Below are positions 1-10,824 of a stretch of DNA of 64,000 bases, piece by piece; within the stretch, counting starts at the first letter, position 1, and the number at the start of each line of letters is the position of its first letter. The position numbers were made by a program, and so were the translations under genes. The notes below the pieces were generated by a model. The model was not told the origin of the DNA. It ran no database searches and worked only from the letters and a program-made list of their open reading frames with translations. The DNA comes from Sipunculus nudus (Eukaryota; Annelida; Sipuncula; Golfingiida; Sipunculidae). The DNA lies in NCBI GenBank assembly GCA_026874595.1, contig CM049311.1:35071176-35135175 (forward strand), in the 5' to 3' direction.

Positions 1-104
1 AATGACTCTTGCGAAAGTATTTCAAATGAGGCCAGGTCCTCTTATGACAAACAAAAGTTTGTTTCTGCTGAAGAAAAAATTCCTCTGTTGACTCCCATGA
101 GGAG

Positions 105-673
105 TTGGATGATAAAAAGGATGTAGATTCCTTAAATGACTCTGAAAAAGAGTTTATGACTGCCACCTTCAATGTCAGTTCTTTGTTTGATGAGGTTGAG
201 GTAGTAGATTCCTCTCCTGACTCTGAAATGGAGTTATTTGAGCCATTCATACATGATGGTTTTGTATCACTTTCAAGTGATTTTTCAGATTCTACCCCTA
301 TTAGAATTTTGAGGGACACTGGTTAAGGCCAGACTCTCATGTTAGCAAACACTTTGCCTTTTTCTTATAGGCCTTTTACTGGTGCACATGCACTTATTAA
401 TGGTGTGTTTTCAGTAGGCACACTTCAGTTCCGCTTAACAGTATCCATTTAAAGTCAGATTTGATTTCTGGGAATATTACTGTGGGCATAAGAACTACTT
501 TACCCTTTAAGGGAATTCAGTTGCTACTAGGCAATGATGTTGCAGGTGATAAAGTACAGCCTGCACCAATAGTGACAGAAATGCCGTCACTTGATCAGGA
601 CACTGATGCGGAAAGTCAGGAATTTCCTAGTTTGTATCCTTCATGTGCTGTAACTAGATCTATGGCCAAGTAA
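105..673 (+). pseudogene. Retropepsin-like aspartic protease region (broken)
   Basis: This is the protease part of the retrotransposon polyprotein. The frame from 105 reaches the hydrophobic stretch PIRILRDTG, with the catalytic Asp at 315-317, and is cut directly after the Gly by TAA at 324-326, where retropepsins normally have Ala or Ser. The same frame then resumes with protease-like sequence but shifts near 425-430, and the frame from 461 carries the flap/C-terminal side (ITVGIRTTLPFKGIQLLLGN) to a TAA at 671-673. Retropepsins act as dimers to process Gag-Pol. This copy could not make one. The ATG starts visible here are internal methionines, not true starts. Confidence 0.75.
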
Positions 674-2171
674 AACACACATGAGGATAATGGTCCAGAT
701 AATAACACTCTGGGAGTCACTAGTGACTCGTCTAACGACTCGCCCGTACAGGATGCAGCATTCTCAAGGTCAGAACTTTTCGCGGAACAGTATAAGGACC
801 CTGATATTTCATGTTTGTTTACCAGGGCAGTTTCTAAAGATGAGCTGTCTCAAAAACCAGTTTGTTTCTATGTCAAAAATGGAATGCTTATGCGTAAATA
901 GCGACCACCTGATGTATGCGCTTATGATGAGTGGGCAATCAAACATCAAATATTAATGCCCAAAAGCTTTCGCAATGAAATTCTAAGCATGGCACATGAG
1001 GCTCCTTTGTCTGGCCATTTAGGTATAAATAAAACTTATCAGAAAGTTAGTACACACGTCTATTGGCCTAACCTCAGAAAAGATGTTGTACAATATTGTA
1101 AATCATGCCATACATGCCAGATGGTAGCAAGCCTTATCTGAACCCTCCTAAGGCCCCACTTAGGCCTATTCCTGCTTTCGAGGAACCATTCAGTGGGATT
1201 ATTGTTGATTGTGTTGGACCACTGCCAAAAACAGAATCTGGACATGAGTACCTGCTGACAGTTATGTGCGCATCTTCCAGGTTGCCTGGGGCAGTACCAT
1301 TGCGCAAGGTTAATGCAAAAGGTGTTGTCAGGGCTCTGACCAAGTTTTTTTTTACAACTTTTGGATTGCCAAAATCCGTCCAGTCTGACCAAGGGTCTAA
1401 TTTTATGTCTGGCTTATTCAAACAAGTTATGCTTGAGCTAGGTATAAAACAGTACAGCTCTTCGCCATACCATTCTGAAAGTCAGGGCGCCCTCGAGCAT
1501 TTTCACCAGACATTGAAGGATGTGATCAGGGCTTACTGCTGTGACACGCGGAGGGACTGGGATGAAGGAATCCACCTATTGCTGTTTGCTGTCAGAAAAT
1601 CCTTTCAGGAGTCCTTGGGTTTCGGTCCCTTTGAGCTAGTTTTTGGACACTCCGTTCGAGGTCCATTGAAACTGCTAAAAAACTCTTGTGTGAAAATCAT
1701 GATTCTCTTAGTTTACTGAAGTATGTTTCAGACTTTCGCACTCAACTACACAATGCTTGTGAGATTGCAAAGTCAAATCTAAAATCTGCACAAAGTAAAA
1801 TGAAAACAAAGTATGACAAGCACACTGTAAGGAGGACGTTTGAGCCTGGTGAATAGGTCCTTGCCTTACTTCTCATCCCTGGCAGACCTCTGCAAGCTAG
1901 GTATTTTGGTCCTTACATTGTTGACAAGAAAGTCAGTGATTTAAATTACATACTGTTGACACCAGACAGACGTAAGAAGAAACAACTGTGCCATGTTAAC
2001 ATGTTGAAACCATATTATGACAGAAATAGCACATCAGATGTTGGACAAAATGTTACTGCTGTTATTTGTGTAAAAACTGACCCTGACCCAGTTAAAGTAG
2101 ATACTAATTGTAAGTGTGATGTAAACATTCAGTGTGGTACAGTACCATTAAAAATACTCAGACGTGCTTAA
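674..2171 (+). pseudogene. Retrotransposon integrase with zinc-binding, DDE core and GPY/F-like region (broken)
   Basis: The integrase follows the protease. The N-terminal zinc-binding part (about 990-1120) shows the paired His and the YCKSCHTC cysteines. A frameshift near 1125 moves the frame to the catalytic core. D1 is at 1207-1209 (in VDCVGPLP), D2 at 1387-1389 (in SDQGSNF) and E at 1495-1497, giving exact D-x35-E spacing. A second frameshift lies near 1675-1690. The C-terminal part has ARYFGPYIV, a GPY/F-like motif, and HVNMLKPYYDR near 1997-2025. Stops: TAA 671-673, TAG 898-900, TAG 1854-1856, TAA 2169-2171. The core residues survive although the frame does not. Position upstream of reverse transcriptase is the unusual feature. 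Confidence 0.85.
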
Positions 2172-3166
2172 AAACCTGGATGCCAAATTGCACACCTAAC
2201 CGCACAAGAACAACAAGACCTCAAGATCCTGCTGCGGAATTATGAACATTTGTTTAGTGACATTCCAACGCGAACTAACATGTTGTGCCATGACGTCGAT
2301 GTTGGCGAGGCAAGCGCAGTCAAGCAACATCCATATAGACTGAATCCAGAAAAGCAAAGGTATCTACAGGATGAGATTTAATATTTGCTGGACAATGATT
2401 TTATTGAACCTAGTAAAAGTAACTGGAGTTCACCATGTATTCTTGTGCCAAAACCTGATGGAAGTTACCGTATGTGCACAGATTATCGCAAACTGAACTC
2501 TGTCACCAAGACTGACACGTTCCCAATTCCGAGAATCGGTGATTGTATTGATAGAGTCGGTAGCTCCAGGTATGTCTCCAAGTTTGACTTGCTATAAGGA
2601 CTCTGGCAAGTTCCCCTGACAGAACGAGCGAAAGAAGTGTCCGCATTTGTGACGCCGCAAGGACTGTACCAGTATAAATTTATAGTTATGCCGTTTGGCA
2701 TGAAAAACTCGCCAGCCTCATCCTTATGGTTGTCAAGGACATTCAGGGCTGTGACGCATATATTGATTACCTCATCGTGTACAGAGACACCTGGAAGAAA
2801 CATCTGCAAATTCTTCGCGACCTCTTCGAAAGACTCAGTGAAGCATGTCTGACCGTCAACTTAGTAAAATCTGAGTTTTGTCATGCACAGGTGATATTTT
2901 TGGGTCATATTGTAGGGCAGGGTCAGGTAAAACCTGTTGATGCTAAAATAAGTGCTATTTCTGCATTTCCTAGACCAGAAAACAAAAAGCAAATAATGCG
3001 TTTTCTTGGTATAGTTGGATACTACAGGAAGTTTTGTCCAAATTTTGATGCTGTGGCTGAACCTTTGACTAATTTGTTAAAGAAGAAACAAAAGTTTGTA
3101 TGGAGTGTTCAGTGTGAAAATGCATTTCAGAATTTGAAAGCAGTTCTGCAAAGTTCACCAGTTTAA
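2172..3166 (+). pseudogene. Ty3/Gypsy-type reverse transcriptase (broken, catalytic Asp lost)
   Basis: Typical Gypsy reverse-transcriptase blocks appear in order: FIEPSKSNWSSPCILVPKPDGSYRMC without its last residues (about 2400-2475), the first catalytic Asp in KFDLL (2586-2588), QGLYQYKF..MPFGMKNSPA (about 2655-2715), the metal-binding box (2759-2770), and FLGIVGYYRKF (about 3002-3035). The box reads YIDY instead of YIDD: the second Asp codon at 2768-2770 is TAC. Stops interrupt the frame at 2379-2381, 2595-2597 and 3164-3166, and a shift near 2715-2726 changes the frame. The enzyme would copy element RNA into DNA. This copy lacks both an open frame and a required metal ligand. Confidence 0.88.
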
Positions 3167-3584
3167 GCAGCTCCAGACTTTTCTGTACTTTTTAAGTTAG
3201 CTGTAGATGCTAGTGATACTGCTGCTGGTGCTGTGTTACAGGAAGGCATAGAATTTTACATGTTACAGAATGATGGCATACATCATCCAATTTGTTATTT
3301 CTCAAGAAAGTTTAATGCAAACCAGAAAAACTACTCCACTATTGAAAAAGAATGTTTTAGCTTTGATTTTGGCATTGCAACATTTTGAAGTTTATGTTAC
3401 TTCATCAGTCAGGCCTATCATTGTCTTCAGTGATCACAACCCCCTCACGTTCATGAACAAGTTGAAGTGTAAAAATCAAAGATTGTTGAGATGGAGTTTG
3501 TTCTTACAGGATTACAATCTTGATATCATACGCATTAAAGGGAAAGATAATGTACTTGCTGATTGCTTATCGAGATGTTTATGA
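3167..3584 (+). pseudogene. Retrotransposon RNase H domain (frameshifted)
   Basis: RNase H follows the reverse transcriptase and is the last coding domain. The catalytic set is visible: Asp in LAVDASDTA (3206-3208), Glu in the EKEC stretch near 3350, Asp in VFSDHNPL (3432-3434) and Asp in LADCLSR (3561-3563). The first half is in the frame of 3167. The second half (QHFEVYV onward) is in the frame of 3270 and ends at a TGA at 3582-3584. The shift falls in a T run near 3353-3357, consistent with a single inserted T. The domain degrades the RNA strand of RNA:DNA hybrids during replication of the element. Confidence 0.85.
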
Positions 3585-3665
3585 AATGTTATAAACAGGA
3601 TGTTTATTTAATGTGGTTAATAAGATGATTTTGAGATATTGTAAAAATTTAGTGATTGTGATCGC

Positions 3666-3698
3666 AAAAAGAAAGTTTTCCGTGAAAACTTTCTTTTT
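3666..3698 (+). other. Perfect 15-bp hairpin just upstream of the polypurine tract
   Basis: The arms are 3666-3680 and 3684-3698, perfectly complementary, with a 3-nt loop CGT. The core half-arm is GAAAGTTTTC, flanked by A and T runs. It lies in the 3' untranslated stretch between the RNase H stop (3584) and the polypurine tract (3705), only 7 nt from the latter. An RNA stem here could influence plus-strand priming, RNA 3' processing or packaging. That role is inference. Confidence 0.8.
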
Positions 3699-3704
3699 TC
3701 TTAC

Positions 3705-3715
3705 AGGAGGGGGAG
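3705..3715 (+). promoter_or_regulatory. Polypurine tract (plus-strand primer site)
   Basis: AGGAGGGGGAG is an uninterrupted purine run that abuts the TG start of the LTR at 3716. This is the expected place and composition of the primer for plus-strand DNA synthesis in LTR retrotransposons. Confidence 0.85.
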
Positions 3716-3976
3716 TGTTATAGGTGCTCCTTTTGTTGTGTGACGCGGGCGTGACTCGTGTTGTTGTTGCACTTTATGTTTGGTCGGTACTGGTTGAACT
3801 CTCGTTGTCAAGCTGGCTGGGGGTTTTCACGCCTGGTCGAGGTCACGTGACGACCCTGGTAGCGATACACATAGCGATGTCTTTCTAGAGAATTCCTGAA
3901 ACGCGTGTTTACTGTGTTGTGCAAGAACTTATAGACTGTTTGAGAAGTGGAAAATTCTCGGCTTGAGGTGTGAAGG

Positions 3977-3986
3977 TATATAAAGG
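3977..3986 (+). promoter_or_regulatory. TATA box in the LTR
   Basis: TATATAAAGG in a GC-richer context, about 260 bp into the LTR and about 200 bp before the polyadenylation signal, as expected for the LTR promoter that starts genomic RNA. Confidence 0.6.
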
Positions 3987-4185
3987 GGCTGTGTTTTTAG
4001 AACCAGGGAGAGAGCAGCAGAGCAGATTCCAACGGACGCAGAAGCGTGTGTCAGTTTCTAGGACCTTATCCGACGAATGCGGCAATTATAGATGTTCTAA
4101 GACCTTCTCCTGGATTTTATGCATTTGGACTTAAGTTTTCATTCTGGATTGTTACAAGAGCTTTACATGGCTGTCATTCTCCAAG

Positions 4186-4191
4186 AATAAA
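4186..4191 (+). other. LTR polyadenylation signal
   Basis: AATAAA downstream of the LTR TATA box. It would mark the end of the R region of the element transcript. Confidence 0.55.
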
Positions 4192-4506
4192 CATTTAAAG
4201 AATTTATCGTTGTAGCGGTGTTGGTATCCAGGTACTGTGCACATTATTTTTCTATGTGATTGTATTGCTTTGTTGTTATACCGCTGTTTTACTGTATAAT
4301 TATATTGATTTAGTGTGTTGTAATGTTAGGGTTGTTTTAAAAATAAATTATAGTTATTTGTTAACAAAAAAAACACTGACTTCTTTACTCATTCCCCTAG
4401 ACATTTCACGCTGCCTAGTGTTACAGAATCTGATTTTATTTTATCTCCGTTACAGAATTTGTGTTCATCACGCATACGTGATCTGTTTATATTAGGTTCC
4501 GTTACA

Positions 4507-4579
4507 ATATATATATATATATAAATATATATGTGTGTGTGTGTGTGTATATATATATGTATGTATGTATATGTATGTG
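4507..4579. repeat. AT / TG / TATG compound microsatellite
   Basis: Runs of AT, then TG, then AT and GTAT units directly after the LTR end. The element may have landed in an existing AT microsatellite, which would hide its target-site duplication. Confidence 0.9.
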
Positions 4580-4732
4580 TGCTTTTCCTTTAGAAATTGG
4601 CTAGCTGTTTAGAAGGAAATTGCTCTGACTTAAAGAACTGTAACAGATAAAGTAACAAAGACACATATTCGTATTTGCTGTATATATATATGATAGGTAC
4701 CATGTGCCTATCTGTTTTGTCCAAGCCTTCAG

Positions 4733-5604
4733 GTAACATCAAACTATTTGTACAACCCGAGCAACGAACATTAACGGCGATCGTAAAATTCCTTTGTAAC
4801 ACGGGTTATACTGTAACTGTTGTTCAGGAAATGTGATGCGGACATTCAGAGCATTATTTTAGAAGTTCCATTAAGAATTTTATATTATTCTGCTGGTATT
4901 CAACAGTTCAAACCATGGATCCCTGTCTTAGACAGAAAGCTTAGAGAGTTATTAGTAGTCTTAATGGCATGGGCTTCAGTGAACATTTATATAAACTTGA
5001 AAGAAATTACATTTCATCCTTTCGTAAAGTAGCTACTGAAGTCATTTTAATATATTCTATATGTGCACAAGTATGAGAATATGATTATGGGTATTATATT
5101 AATACATTGTAGTATATTATAAAGTATACTATTTTCTTCTATCTCTTCACCCGTGGAAATCAGGCCTTTAGCAAGTATACAACTTGACCTGTACACATTA
5201 TTTTATGTGCTTTTCTGTCTTGTATGACCTTTCAGGTAACATCAAAATATTTGCACAGCCAGAGCATTATTATAGAAGTTCCATAAAGCATTTTATATTA
5301 TTCTCATATTATTCTACAGTCCAAACCATGGGATCCCTGTCCTAGACAGGAAGCTTAGAGAGGTATTAGTGATCTTAATGGCTGGGGCTTTAGCAAACAT
5401 TTTAATTAACTTGACAGGAATTTTGTTTCATCCTTTCGTAAAGTAGCTACTGAAGTTATTGAGATATTGAGATATTATACTATAAGAAAATGATTATGGG
5501 TATTATATTAATAGATTGAAGTATATTATAACTATAGTATTTTCTACTATCTTCATATTTTCCCTCGTGGAAATCAATCGTTAAGCAAGTATACAACTTT
5601 TCGT
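4733..5604. repeat. Diverged direct duplication (two units of about 370-460 bp)
   Basis: Unit 1 (about 4733-5189) and unit 2 (about 5235-5604) share AGGTAACATCAAA at the start, CATCCTTTCGTAAAGTAGCTACTGAAG without its ends in the middle, and CAAGTATACAACTT at the end. Small indels separate them. A reading frame in unit 1 looks exon-like, but both units carry a stop and the substitutions are not biased to synonymous sites, so I treat this as non-coding or pseudogenised. Confidence 0.75.
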
Positions 5605-5782
5605 ATGTTGTTTTACTTTTAGGTCAAACGTTTCGAAAAAGGGCGAACTGGAATGTTTCATTACCCAGATCGTTTCCTATGTCATCCTTTTTACTTTTTT
5701 CATGCTTTAATACTGAGTTGGATGTATTCTCACGATGCGGCAACATTCGGTTTCTTATATATTACATTCTAATTCATTTCAG

Positions 5783-5923
5783 GATTCAAATCAAGAAACC
5801 ACTACGAAGGCTGAAGAAGTTAAAGTCAGCTTTACGAAAGCTGAAGAATTTAAAGGCAGCTATTCATCTGCTTTTACTGTAGAATATATGTTTTCTGACT
5901 TACACTTGGAATATATTGAATAA
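5783..5923 (+). CDS. Possible terminal exon of an unrecognised gene
   Basis: A pyrimidine-rich stretch ending ATTTCAG (5776-5782) looks like a splice acceptor. From 5783 the frame runs DSNQETTTKAEEVKVSFTK and on to a TAA at 5921-5923, with a short internal repeat of the motif TKAEE followed by V or F and K. An AATAAA polyadenylation signal sits 46 bp after the stop (5969-5974). This is the layout of a last coding exon, and the peptide is charged and repetitive. I recognise no family. No convincing upstream exon is visible, although another acceptor-like site precedes 5623. It may equally be chance. Confidence 0.2.
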   Translation, partial: DSNQETTTKAEEVKVSFTKAEEFKGSYSSAFTVEYMFSDLHLEYIE

Positions 5924-5974
5924 TGAACGGCAAAAGATTTCTGCTAAGAAAAAAAACTACAAGCTGTAAATAAA

Positions 5975-6984
5975 CATGGGACATGCTGATAACTAGAAAA
6001 AAACCGAAGGCGGTTCGTTCTCATATATGTGTGTGAAAGTTGAGAAGTCACTAGTTGCAAAAAAACACTTTTAAAAATATGAGGTTCATCTGACTTGTCG
6101 TTTTGTAGCGTTTACCGGAATATTTTTTTATAAAAAGGTTCTTGGGATTTTCTTTAGTTAGTAGACGTCTGATATCGGAAAAGGTCCCTTTAATACGATT
6201 GCCCTGACTGTACATATCTGTAGAAAATCGAAAACTTAGGCTCGATCCTTGGAATGTGTATAGAACGCCCTCCACAGTAAATAAATTAGCAACCAAGAGG
6301 ATGCCTTCATGACGGTACCTGTTTAAGATTAATATATAACCAAACCATGAATTTCAGTTTTTTTACTTCTGTCAACCCAATTATTGTTACGATATTAATT
6401 CTGCAACGTTAAAAATCTATACCGTACCATTGTCAACAATAATTATTATATGCTAAACAAAGGCCATCCGGAAGTCACATGCTTCGATCAAGCAACGTGA
6501 CATAGATAAAATAAAGGAAATTAAAAACAAGGGATCTATGGGTCACGGCGCTCAGCTGATCATGATTGAACTATTAATGTATCACCACTGTGATACTATA
6601 TTTAGTCGACAAACCTTATGAATATCATGGACCTATTAGGCTATTATAAAGGAATATAATGTCATATGTGAGTAAATCATGTATGACATTACCTGACTGA
6701 TGGATTAATATGGAGTAAATATAGTGGTTTATTTTTTATTTATTTGGGAGCTGTTGAAAATAGCAATATATTTGAGCAAATATGAATGCAATGACAGAAC
6801 ACTAAGTAGTGGTAGAATGATGATAAGGCTATTTGTTGAAGGATCTATAGTGTATGGAAGTCCGCAAGATTTCAATTTTAAATATTTAATGTTATTATTA
6901 ACTATGCTGAAGAGTGGATTTATGAATTGTGACTGTATGACATGATATCTCTTAGGTCTTGACAAGGTACATTATATTGATGCC
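5975..6984. other. No gene seen; contains a diverged block-E fragment
   Basis: No convincing coding or RNA gene. Positions about 6030-6205 resemble parts of 18,250-18,330 and 44,690-45,020 (shared text such as AGTAGACGTCTGATATCG versus AAAGACGTCAGATGTCG), so a decayed copy of part of block E is present. The rest is AT-rich and unplaced. Confidence 0.5.
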
Positions 6985-8001
6985 CACCACGTCTACATAT
7001 TACACAATATTGACATAATTTCTGGCACGTACATAGGTAACAAACAGTTATACAATATATAAAAATAGGAATATATCTGATTCAACTTGTTCTCGTTTAC
7101 TGAGGCTGACATTGGGATGGGGTTCGGAGAAGGAAACAGTGTGGGCAGCAAGGAGGGTTGGATGTAGAGAGAAAAGGAAATAGAGTGAGAGGGACGGAGC
7201 ATTCAACAGTACTTAAACACCTGGACGGTTAAAATCTAAAACATTATGAAATGTAAATAAAGTCTGAGAGAAAGAGGTAATCTAGGCTATGGTTGGTTGA
7301 TATGATTGAAGAAATTGTTGCAAATAATATTTTAAGATCTGACCTTGCGTTTTCATTGGATACCTTTTTGACAGGCTGTTGACAGTTCAACATTTTACAC
7401 ATTTGTCTAATGAGATCGAATTTTTTTAATTTAAACTTTAATTAAACTTTTTTTTCTATTTTATGATATGTATGCTGGAATGATGGGAGTTACAACATCT
7501 CTGTATTAACATAGTGTATATACATATAGGATTTCCACTTAATTCAACAATACTTACAGGATTAAATAGTTCATTCACAATTACATAATATTTAAAAAAG
7601 GACAGACAGACTGTTAGACAAACAAAGCTGATAATATATTTTAATATTTTAAAGTTTTTCATCTGCAATATTACACATCTGAATACATAAATTGCTTTCA
7701 AATTTCAGACTTTAATGGCTTAAATCCATACACATACAGCATATGAAAGTTATTTCAACAGTGCTTAAAGGAAAAATTTCATAATTAGTATATATATTTA
7801 ATGATAATTGAGAGATGATGGACAGACAAGAGCTGATCACTTTATGTTCCATTCTCCTGGGGCAAGAATATGTTTCAATATTAGATCTTAATGTTTTCTA
7901 ATCCAATTATCTTTCAAATTGAAAAAAGTGTACACATTTGCAATAATAACTAATGTCCCAGTGCACAGGTGACGGTGAGGTGCTTAGGATCAATGACAGC
8001 C

Positions 8002-8016
8002 GGGGGGGGGGGGGGG
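8002..8016. repeat. Poly-G run
   Basis: Fifteen consecutive G. A second G-rich run interrupted by A lies at 8284-8299. Both sit inside the 680-bp-unit element and could form G-quadruplexes. Confidence 0.9.
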
Positions 8017-9770
8017 AGAGATGGGATTAACAACACTTTTGCATAAACATTCAGGGCAAACAAAGCCTGATCTCCAATTCTGCTGAGGCTCGAAAATAAT
8101 GAAAACATGTTTGTATTAGATCCTCATTTTTTTATTTTTAAGTTTAATTTGTGTACATTTCCAATATAACATATATTTCTGAATATAAACGTTGATTCAT
8201 AATTCTAAATTGCATCATCATAAATCTCAATCTTGTCATGTAACACCACATCATGCATACAAATGTATATTTATATATTCATGGGGGGGGGGGGAGGGGG
8301 TGTGATATGAGAACAATTGTACACCTGTCACAGCAGGGGATCTCCCCCAGTGACTGAAACAAATCAGGAACCCTGGCATAGCTGACTTCCAGTGACCTGG
8401 AGTGGCCTACCTGCATCTGGAACAAAGCAAGTGACTACAATAGAGCCTCAAGATAAAATTTAATAACTAGCCTAATTATCAACCTTTTAGTTTCAAATTT
8501 CAGATTTAAACACATTAAATACTTATGTTTACATTCTGAGAAAATTAAATCAACAGTACTCACAGGAAAAAAATTTGCCATGGTCAAAGTTGGGTAAAAT
8601 TTCAGGTATTGATTTTATGTTTATGCTAATACCTTATAAAATTTACAAAATACAGATCTAATTTTGGGTATACAATTGAATCTTAATTAAACAAAGTTAT
8701 ATACTTGAAAAAATTCTCTAGCTTCAATAATTTTCATGTAACCTGAGTAAATATCTTTCCTGATTTTTTACAAAGTCAATTTTGTTTGTGCACATAACTT
8801 AAAACAATTACGCAATACTGACATCATTTCTGGCATGTGCATAGCGAATGTATAGAAAAATATGTATATTATATATGATCCAAGTCAGATCAGTGGTTTT
8901 GATACTAGGCAGTCCTGAAGTGTAACAAAGGGTTTTTAATGAAAAAATGAAGTTTTTCATTAATATCTCGAAGGAATTAAGTTCTGGTGACCAAATTCTT
9001 GGCATGGTAGGGGATTTTGGAGACATCGTACTGTATGCCTAATTTAAGGAACTTAGAGCTGAAGCTGGGGAGCTGAGCTCTAGCAAACTGCATAACACTA
9101 GGTTGATGTAAACAATATGTGACATGGTGCTTGAAAACTTGAATAAAATCTACAGTTTTTGATCAACTGGTTTCAAATTTTAAATGTTAACAGTTGAAAT
9201 GCTAACAAAAACATGCTTTGAAAATTAAATCCACAGCAGTTACAGGAAGAAAACGTGCCATGGTCAAAGTTGGGCAAAGTTTAAGGTACCAATTTTTTAT
9301 TTTTGCTAATATTTTAAAAAATTTAAAAGATTTTGAACAAATTTTGGGTATACAATTTAATTTTGATAAATAAAAGTTATATTACTGGAAAAAAAAGTGC
9401 TTAGCTTTAACAAGTTTTGTGTTAAGTGATCAAATTTTTTTCCTGATTATTTACAAAATGCATTATGTTTGGGCCCATAACTTTTTTAAATTATAAAATA
9501 CAGACCTAATTTCTGGCATGTACATAGGAACTATATAGAGGATTATTTATGGTAAATATGAGGAAAAACAGATGAGTGGTTTTGATATTAGGCAGTCCTG
9601 AAGTGTGAAAATAGGATTTTAATAAAAAAATTGAGGTTTTTCCTTAATTTCTCAAAGGAATGAAGTCGCAAAGACCCAGTTTTCGGTTTGGTAGGAGATC
9701 TTGGGGATATCTAACATTATGCAGAATTTTGGATTCCTAGGTCTTACGGTTTCAAAACGTGCCACATCTA

Positions 9771-9857
9771 CGGACGGACGGACGGACGGACAGACGGACG
9801 GACGACGGACAATGGACCACGACTATAGCTCAGATGACTTATAGTCAGCTGAGCTAA
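9771..9857 (+). repeat. (ACGG)n microsatellite and 3' terminal hairpin
   Basis: ACGG units run from about 9771 to 9811 with one CAGA interruption. A hairpin follows, with arms AGCTCAGATGACT (9827-9839) and AGTCAGCTGAGCT (9843-9855), a TAT loop and one mismatch. The sequence then ends CTAA (9854-9857) before an A run. Helitrons end in CTRR preceded by a hairpin, and this end fits that rule. Confidence 0.65.
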
Positions 9858-10779
9858 AAAAAAATACTCCATCGCTATTATGGTAAGCTGTTCACATAAA
9901 ATTTAAGTTGAGTGATTAGGACAATTCTACACAGAATGCACTAACAGGTAAGTTATAAAGAGTTTTGTGCCCAAAAGGGTGCCAGGTCTGACGTGGTAGA
10001 GAAAGTGGTATTTTGTGAGGATCATCAGGTTCGGCAGAGATTCATCTGAATTCTTTGAGGTTATCTGTCACTCCTGATTTGCCTCTATTGTAAACAGCTC
10101 ACACAAGGGGTTTTATCGTTTACTTTCATAGCTTCCACCTACGATCCAGTAAATACATTCATCCAGTTGCTTGACCTTATCATACCCAGAACAGTATAGA
10201 CATTCAATTTTGATTGTCCTTAGGGGCAGGTAAGGTCTAACAAAAACGAACTTGTTATTGCACTGTGCAATTTAATTTTTGTCATAAATGAGGAAGCTAA
10301 ACTCCTAGACTAATGAAATTGTACAGACGTATTCAAATTATAGAATCTTTTTACACACCAATTACCAAAAACGATCATGCAGTATTCATGAAATTATAAA
10401 CCTCTATGAGGTATAAAATCGAATATATATATATATAAACTTATTCATATCGAAATGTAAATCATTGTTCAAGTATAATTGCATTATTTATGGCACCAAA
10501 ACAGTGGGGCTAAAATATATTAAATGAAAAGCACATTTTTTCTCAATTATGTGTTTTCTTGCTTGAAACCGATTTTTTAACCTTTGTTTGATTTAAAAAA
10601 ATAAAGAAATTACAGTAACATTACATTTTCTGACTTAATTAAGATAAAATCATTAGTTTCATAGAGCAAGATGATGTTACAGAGACGTAGATAATGTCAT
10701 GGCGCATTTATGTTTGCCTGGTATGGCAAAGTCAGAGAACATTCTACGACGCTGTAACTAGAAAAAAAAATCCAGCAAT

Positions 10780-10824
<45 letters not shown>

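Larger units (their letters stand above)
1..4506 (+). mobile_element. Gmr1-like Ty3/Gypsy LTR retrotransposon, 3' part, defective
   Basis: The window opens inside the pol region of an LTR retrotransposon; gag and the 5' LTR lie before position 1. The domains in order are protease (DTG at 315-323), integrase (zinc-binding region about 990-1120, D-D-E core 1207-1497, GPY/F-like region about 1890-1935), reverse transcriptase (about 2250-3160) and RNase H (about 3167-3584), followed by a hairpin, a polypurine tract and the 3' LTR. Sequence character is Ty3/Gypsy, but integrase lies before reverse transcriptase, as in Ty1/Copia. That combination is the hallmark of the Gmr1 group. At least five in-frame stops, several frameshifts and a lost catalytic Asp show that the copy is dead. 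Confidence 0.9.
3716..4506 (+). repeat. 3' LTR of the Gmr1-like element
   Basis: It begins TGTTATAGG directly after the polypurine tract and ends CCGTTACA at 4506, so the termini TGTTA...TAACA-like are near-inverted repeats; length is 791 bp. Internally it has a TATA box (3977-3986) and a polyadenylation signal AATAAA (4186-4191), giving a U3-R-U5 layout. A further AATAAA lies near 4341. The 5' LTR lies outside the window, so LTR divergence and the target-site duplication cannot be read. The 3' boundary abuts an AT microsatellite and is therefore uncertain by a few bases. Confidence 0.8.
6985..9857 (+). mobile_element. Pearl/Helitron-like non-autonomous element built of about 680-bp repeats
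   Basis: Long degenerate direct repeats are visible. The motif TTTCTGGCA followed by YGTRCATA recurs near 7018, 8828 and 9510, and GGCAGTCCTGAAGTGT recurs at about 8910 and 9591. The two best units are about 8493-9170 and 9171-9770, and older partial units lie at 6985-7080 and around 7690-7790. The array ends in (ACGG)n (9771-9805), a hairpin and CTAA. Tandem core repeats, an ACGG microsatellite and a hairpin next to a CTRR end match the general plan of bivalve pearl elements and Helitron-related elements. No coding capacity is seen. The left end is not defined. Confidence 0.55.

Noticed and set aside
1060-1421. Minus-strand open frames over the integrase
   Set aside because: They are antisense shadows of the integrase core, which has a clear D-D-x35-E on the plus strand.
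4820-5032. Possible duplicated exon (SSFRKVATEV shared with the unit near 5,430)
   Set aside because: Both copies carry in-frame stops and copy 2 has a frameshift and a second stop. The changes are not biased to synonymous sites.
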